This document shows positions 29,759 to 33,608 of a DNA stretch of 33,608 nt, piece after piece (positions within the stretch are counted from its first letter, which is position 1; each line of letters starts with the position of its first letter). A program made the position numbers and the translations under genes. The notes under the pieces were generated by a model. That model did not search any database. It had not been told where the DNA came from and saw only the letters and a list, made by a program, of their open reading frames with translations. The DNA comes from Solirubrobacterales bacterium (GTDB lineage: Bacteria > Actinomycetota > Thermoleophilia > Solirubrobacterales > Solirubrobacteraceae): NCBI GenBank assembly GCA_019240115.1, contig JAFAYV010000004.1:1-33608 (forward strand). The letters are read 5' to 3'.

Positions 29759-30511
29759 GTGAACCCCCTGCACGCGATCGCGATCTTCGCCGCCGGCATC
29801 GTTGCCGGGACGATCAACACCGTCGTCGGCTCGGGGACCCTGTTCACCTTCCCGGTGCTGCTGGGGTTCGGCTATGCGCCGGTCGTCGCGAACGTATCGA
29901 ACACCGTCGGCCTCGTCCCGGGCTCGATGACCGGCGCGATCGGCTACCGCGCCGAGCTCGCCGGCCAGCGCCGCCGCGCGCTCGTGCTTGCCGGCGCGTC
30001 GCTGAGTGGAGGGATCATCGGCGCCGTCCTGCTCCTCAGCCTCCCGGCCTCAGCGTTCAAGGCGATCGTCCCGGTGTTCATCGCGATCGCGCTCGTGCTC
30101 ATCGTCGTGCAGCCGAGGATCTCGCCCTGGCTCGAGGCGCGGGGGCGCGCCAAGCGCGAGCAGCCGGGGCCGATCGCGCTCGGCGCCATCTTCGCCGGCG
30201 GGATCTACGGCGGCTACTTCGGCGCCGCCCAGGGCATCCTCGTCCTCGCCGTCCTCACGCTCTCGGTCGAGGACGAGCTGCAGCGCCTCAACGCGGTCAA
30301 GGTCGTGCTGACCGGCCTGGTCAACCTCGTTTCGGGCATCGTCTTCGTCATCGCCGCCCACGTCGCCTGGGGCGCCGCCGGGCTCATCGCCGGCGGCTCG
30401 CTGCTCGGCGGGATGCTCGGCGCACGCGTCGGCCGGCGGCTGTCCCCGCGGGTGCTGCGCGGCGTGATCGTCGTCGTCGGGATCATCGCGATCGTCCGCC
30501 TCGTCGCCTGA
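29759..30511 (+). CDS. TauE/SafE-family sulfite/anion export permease
   Basis: A 250-aa membrane protein with about eight hydrophobic helices and the family opening FAAGIVAGTINTVVGSGTLFTFPVLLGFGY, followed by the characteristic Asn-rich helix VVANVSNTVGLVPGSMTGAIGYR. The second half repeats the fold (GAIFAGGIYGGYFGAAQGILVLAVL, NAVKVVLTGLVNLVSGIVFVI). TauE/SafE proteins move sulfite, sulfoacetate and other small anions across the membrane; the substrate here is unknown. The GTG at 29759 starts at the first helix. The gene is divergent from the diguanylate cyclase. Its 3' end has been duplicated (30479-30560). Confidence 0.9.
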   Translation: MNPLHAIAIFAAGIVAGTINTVVGSGTLFTFPVLLGFGYAPVVANVSNTVGLVPGSMTGAIGYRAELAGQRRRALVLAGASLSGGIIGAVLLLSLPASAFKAIVPVFIAIALVLIVVQPRISPWLEARGRAKREQPGPIALGAIFAGGIYGGYFGAAQGILVLAVLTLSVEDELQRLNAVKVVLTGLVNLVSGIVFVIAAHVAWGAAGLIAGGSLLGGMLGARVGRRLSPRVLRGVIVVVGIIAIVRLVA

Positions 30512-30560
30512 GTCGTCCGAGTCGCGGGATCATCGCGATCGTCCGCCTCGTCGGCTGAGT
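30479..30560. repeat. Direct repeat of the permease gene end
   Basis: A 35-bp sequence that includes the last codons and stop of the permease (30479-30513) recurs at 30526-30560 with one change (CGCC to CGGC), offset by 47 bp. The next bases are also related in both copies, giving a weak third unit. It looks like a recent tandem duplication of the gene's 3' end. Confidence 0.9.
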
Positions 30561-30586
30561 GGTTCGGATCGCGGTCGTCGGGGGCG

Positions 30587-31054
30587 CTAGTGCGAGAACG
30601 TGCCGACGAGACGCGCCTGCTCGATGACGTGGTCCTCGATCCGGTCCAGCAGCGCCCGCCGATCGAGGCCCGGCGGCAGGTCGAGGTCATCATCGAGCGC
30701 GTAGACCCAGAAGTAGTAGTGGTGGGTGCCGTGGTCGGGCGGCGGCGCCGGGCCGTTGTAGCCCTCGTTGCCGAGGGAGTTGACTCCGTTGACGGCGTCG
30801 CCACCCCCCTCGGGCAGGCCGGTGGCGTCCGCGGGGATGCCGTAGGCCACCCAATGGGTGAAGCCGTCGACGAGCGGCGCGTCGGGATCGTGGACGACGA
30901 CCGCGAACGCCTTCGTCCCAGCGGGCACGCCCGTCCACTCGACGGCCGGGGCGACATCCTCGCCGTCGCCCGAGTGGCGGTCGGGGATGCGCTTGTGGTG
31001 GTCAAACGCGGAGCTCGAGAGCTTCAGGTCCGCGACGTTCAGTGCTTGAGCCAT
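30587..31054 (-). CDS. PEBP-family protein (YbhB/YbcL type)
   Basis: A 155-aa protein of the phosphatidylethanolamine-binding family. The ligand-site motifs are all present: VVVHDPDAP (52-60), FTHWVAYGIP (65-74) and NEGYNGPAPPPDHGTHHYYFWVYAL (96-120), which form the anion-binding pocket. YbhB-type bacterial members bind small anions and are thought to sense or protect small molecules, but no enzyme activity is established. The frame continues open into the GH65 gene region; the ATG at 31054 starts the classic MAQALNVADLKLSSSAF N-terminus. It lies 56 bp after the GH65 stop on the same strand and may be the last gene of that operon. Confidence 0.92.
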   Translation of the reverse strand: MAQALNVADLKLSSSAFDHHKRIPDRHSGDGEDVAPAVEWTGVPAGTKAFAVVVHDPDAPLVDGFTHWVAYGIPADATGLPEGGGDAVNGVNSLGNEGYNGPAPPPDHGTHHYYFWVYALDDDLDLPPGLDRRALLDRIEDHVIEQARLVGTFSH

Positions 31055-31110
31055 GCCCGGGCGGATACCCGGCGACGGCGGCGGCGAACCCACCACGCGG
31101 CGAGGATCGT

Positions 31111-33477
31111 CTAGGAGCGATCCGAGGTCTGAAGGGTCCGGCGCCGGACGGGCTCGCGCCCGGGCGGCTGACGCGGCGGCGGCTGCGAGCGGATCCCCGG
31201 GATCGCGAGCTCGACCTGCTCGTCGGACACGGTGACCGGCTCGTCGTAGTGGACGATCTCGAGCGCCTCGCCCTCGCCCAGCTGATAGCGCGCGTGGCGG
31301 GAGTCGACCTCGACGACGAGGCTGCGCCCGCGGAACTGGACCCGGAACCGCATGTGGCTGAGCGCCACCGGGAGCCGGGGGCGGAAGCTCAGCCGGCCGC
31401 CGAAGTCGCGCATCCCGCCGAAGCCGGCGACGGCGGTGATCCAGGTCCCCGCGACCGAGGCGATGTGGATGCCGTCGCGGGTGTTGTGCTCGAGGTCGTC
31501 GAGGTCCATCAGCGCCGCCTCGGCGAAGTAGTCGTAGGCGAGCTCGAGGTGCCCGACCTCGGCGGCGATGATCGCCTCGGTGCAGGCCGACAGCGACGAG
31601 TCGCGCACGGTCATCTGCTCGTAGTAGGCGAAGTTGCGGGCCTTCTCCTCCGCGCTGAAGGCGTCGCCGCACCACTGCAGGGCGAGGACGAGGTCGGGCT
31701 GCTTGACGACCTGCTTGCGGTAGAGGTCGAAGTAGGGGAAGTGCAGGAGCAGCGGGTATTGATCGGCGGCCCCCTCGTCGAAGTTCCACCGCTGGTGGCG
31801 GGTGAAGCCCTCGGACTGGGGATGCACCCCGAGGCTCTCGTCGTAGACGATCAGCATTCCGGCGGCGGCGTCGCGCCAGCTCGCGGCCTCCTCGTCGTCG
31901 ACGCCGAGCTCGGCGGCCCGCTCGGGATGGCGCTGCACCGCCGCGGCGGCCGCCTCCAGGTTGCGCTGGGCCATGAGGTTGGTGTAGATGTTGTTGTCGG
32001 CCACGGCGCTGTACTCGTCGGGGCCGGTGACCCCGTCGATGCGAAAGGCGCCCGCCGAGTCGTGATGGCCGAGCGAGCGCCACAGGCGCGCGGTCTCGAC
32101 GAGCAGCTCGGTGCCGACCGTGGCCTCGAACTCGGGATCGTCGGCGGCGGCCTGGTAGCGCGCGACCGCTGAGGCGATGTCGGCGTTGATGTGAAACGCC
32201 GCCGTGCCCGCGGGCCAGTAGCTCGAGCACTCCTCGCCGTGGATCGTCCGCCACGGGAAGGTCGCGCCGCGCAAGCCGAGCGTCCTCGCCCGCTCGCGGG
32301 CGAGGTCGATCGTCTCCAGGCGCCAGCGCAGTGCGTCGGCGGCGGCGTGCGGCACCGTGTAGGTGAGCACCGGCAGGACGAACATCTCGGTGTCCCAGAA
32401 CGTGTGGCCGTCGTAGCCGGGGCCGGTCAGCCCCTTGGCGGCGATCGCCCGGCGCTCGCCGCGCGCTCCGGCCTGCAGCGTGTGGAAGAGCCCGAAGCGC
32501 AGCGCCTGCTGGAGCTCGGGGTCGCCGTCGAGCTCGACGTCGGCGTGCTCCCAGAAGTGGTCGAGATACGCGCGCTGGTCGCGCAGCAGCCCGTCCCAGC
32601 CGGTGTGCGCGGCCGCCGCCGCCGCCGCGCTGACCTGATCGCGCAGCGCCGGGCCCGAGCGCTGGGCCGACCACCCGTAGGCGATCAGCTTGAGGATCCG
32701 CAGCGGCTTGCCCGGGGCCAGGTCGGCGGTCACCTCCAGCCGCGCATGATCGGGGAACGCCTCGGTGTGGCAGGCCACGCCGTCGGGCCCCTCGACGAGG
32801 TGCTCCATCGCCGCCGCCATCCGCAGCTCGCTCGCCCGCGTGCTGTGCACGAGGATCGCCCGCAGGCCGTTGGCGTCGTGCATCTCGGCGACGAGCGGCT
32901 CGGCGAGGGCCGCGGCGGCTCGCGGGTCCTTGCTCGCCACGGGCAGCGACTCGTTGGCCACCAGCTCGGACTGGACGACGACCGGGAACTCGCCGTCGAC
33001 GGGCTCGACGATGTACTCGACCAGGGCAACCGCGCGCTGGGTGAACGACACCATCCGGGTCGAGGAGACCGTGATCTCGCGCCCGGTCGGCGAGGTCCAG
33101 CGAACCGCGCGGCGCAGCACCCCGGCGCGCAGGTCGAGCACGCGCTCGTGGCTGCGCAGGACGCCGTAGCGGACGTCGAACGGCTCGTCCTCGACGAGCA
33201 GCCGGATCAGCTTCCCGTTGGTGACGTTGACGACGCTCTCGCCGGCCTCGGGGTTGCCGTAGGCGGCCTCCGCGTACGGCAGCGGTGAGCGCTCGTAGAA
33301 GCCGGCGAGGTAGGTCCCCGGGAGGCCGCTCGGCTCGCCCTCGTCGAGGTTGCCGCGCAGGCCGATGTGCCCGTTCGAGAGCGCGAACAGCGACTCCGTC
33401 TGCGCGAGCTGGTCGATGTCGAGCTCGGTCTCGCGCAGCGCCCAGGGCTCGGAGGAGAAACCCGGGTGGCGGATCAC
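31111..33477 (-). CDS. Glycoside hydrolase family 65 disaccharide phosphorylase/hydrolase
   Basis: A 788-aa GH65 enzyme that splits an alpha-glucoside such as maltose, trehalose or kojibiose. Phosphorylase members release beta-glucose-1-phosphate. The N-terminal beta-sandwich (1-280) starts [19 protein letters not shown]. The (alpha/alpha)6 barrel has [13 protein letters not shown] (about 354-366) and the catalytic acid Glu488 in GVTGPDEYS, followed by [30 protein letters not shown] and GFGGMRDF are the phosphate/sugar-binding region. A C-terminal beta domain closes the protein. The GTG at 33477 overlaps the upstream HAD gene stop by 4 bp. The HAD enzyme would turn beta-glucose-1-phosphate into glucose-6-phosphate, which favours a phosphorylase. 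Confidence 0.93.
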   Translation of the reverse strand: MIRHPGFSSEPWALRETELDIDQLAQTESLFALSNGHIGLRGNLDEGEPSGLPGTYLAGFYERSPLPYAEAAYGNPEAGESVVNVTNGKLIRLLVEDEPFDVRYGVLRSHERVLDLRAGVLRRAVRWTSPTGREITVSSTRMVSFTQRAVALVEYIVEPVDGEFPVVVQSELVANESLPVASKDPRAAAALAEPLVAEMHDANGLRAILVHSTRASELRMAAAMEHLVEGPDGVACHTEAFPDHARLEVTADLAPGKPLRILKLIAYGWSAQRSGPALRDQVSAAAAAAAHTGWDGLLRDQRAYLDHFWEHADVELDGDPELQQALRFGLFHTLQAGARGERRAIAAKGLTGPGYDGHTFWDTEMFVLPVLTYTVPHAAADALRWRLETIDLARERARTLGLRGATFPWRTIHGEECSSYWPAGTAAFHINADIASAVARYQAAADDPEFEATVGTELLVETARLWRSLGHHDSAGAFRIDGVTGPDEYSAVADNNIYTNLMAQRNLEAAAAAVQRHPERAAELGVDDEEAASWRDAAAGMLIVYDESLGVHPQSEGFTRHQRWNFDEGAADQYPLLLHFPYFDLYRKQVVKQPDLVLALQWCGDAFSAEEKARNFAYYEQMTVRDSSLSACTEAIIAAEVGHLELAYDYFAEAALMDLDDLEHNTRDGIHIASVAGTWITAVAGFGGMRDFGGRLSFRPRLPVALSHMRFRVQFRGRSLVVEVDSRHARYQLGEGEALEIVHYDEPVTVSDEQVELAIPGIRSQPPPRQPPGREPVRRRTLQTSDRS

Positions 33478-33608
33478 GGAGCGTCCAGCAGCTCGCCAAG
33501 GTCGGCCACGACCACGTCGGCGCCGCGCGCGCGCAGCGCGTCGGCCTGGCCGAGCCGGTCGACGCCGACCACGGTGGCGAAGCGGCCCGCGCGACCCGCT
33601 TCGACCCC
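33474..33608 (-). CDS. HAD-family phosphatase/beta-phosphoglucomutase (partial, 3' end)
   Basis: Only the last 44 residues lie in the window. They read [18 protein letters not shown] onward, ending [14 protein letters not shown], the typical end of a beta-phosphoglucomutase-like HAD protein: after the motif IV loop comes the strand-helix VVGVDR and [13 protein letters not shown]. Such an enzyme moves the phosphate of beta-glucose-1-phosphate to C6. The stop overlaps the GH65 GTG by 4 bp, giving a coupled phosphorylase/mutase operon. Most of the protein lies off the right edge, so the function is inferred from this tail and the neighbour. Confidence 0.8.
   Translation of the reverse strand, partial: GVEAGRAGRFATVVGVDRLGQADALRARGADVVVADLGELLDAP

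Noticed and set aside
30587-33499. One 970-codon minus-strand open frame taken as a single fusion
   Set aside because: The PEBP protein starts at 31054 within it. The part beyond is out of frame with GH65, whose own frame is 31111-33477 and is clearly coding. The upper part is a shadow.

Overview
The window is about 33.6 kb of very GC-rich bacterial chromosome with tightly packed genes, GTG starts and several apparently leaderless genes. The gene families point to a high-GC actinobacterium: a NarL-type kinase/regulator pair, an ECF sigma factor with a SnoaL-like tail, two universal stress proteins, a GT39 mannosyltransferase-like protein with glycine-rich loops, and GH65 with a beta-phosphoglucomutase-like partner. 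The order Solirubrobacterales (Thermoleophilia) is my best guess. That is an inference from gene style, not a database match. No phage, plasmid, CRISPR array or complete insertion sequence is visible.

Layout. 1-3718 (minus strand) is an operon of OmpR-type regulator, sensor kinase and a MacA/HlyD-like efflux adaptor that runs off the left edge. A 16-bp sequence occurs both in front of the regulator and in front of the adaptor (one mismatch) and looks like the regulator's own operator. 3961-6237 is a divergent GT39 membrane glycosyltransferase. 6278-9440 is a looser region of small genes (START-like protein, possible DUF3253 relic, zinc ribbon, DUF2294 protein, phasin-like repeat protein, winged-helix regulator) with two long perfect inverted repeats between or overlapping them. 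9659-10271 holds tRNA-Ser(CGA) and tadA. 10374-14209 holds a secreted subtilisin, a universal stress protein with a tiny membrane protein, and a NarL-type kinase/regulator pair. 14260-17042 holds an SDR/QueA-like pair and a metallophosphoesterase. 17043-17462 is a non-coding, strongly structured, G-rich repeat region. 17463-19779 holds a tandem universal stress protein, a divergent LysR regulator, a hairpin repeat array and a START-like protein. 19776-24033 holds a secreted sedolisin (S53) divergent from a membrane GT2 with an N-terminal MshEN domain. 24098-28676 holds a methyltransferase, a flavoprotein oxidoreductase with an acetyltransferase, and an ECF sigma factor with an FMN reductase. 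28684-33608 holds a GAF-GGDEF diguanylate cyclase, a TauE-type permease, a PEBP protein, GH65 and the end of a HAD phosphatase.

How parts fit together. The diguanylate cyclase (28684-29664) and the MshEN-GT2 (22132-24033) could form a local cyclic-di-GMP-controlled exopolysaccharide system; MshEN is a c-di-GMP-binding domain and NfrB is a related GT2/MshEN protein. GH65 plus the HAD enzyme would phosphorolyse an alpha-glucoside and convert the resulting beta-glucose-1-phosphate to glucose-6-phosphate. The left-edge operon looks like a self-regulated efflux module.

Most of the window is ordinary chromosome. The strongest candidates for something new are the MshEN-GT2/GGDEF pairing, the duplicated operator, the divergent QueA-like enzyme fused operonically to an SDR, and several unexplained structured repeats.
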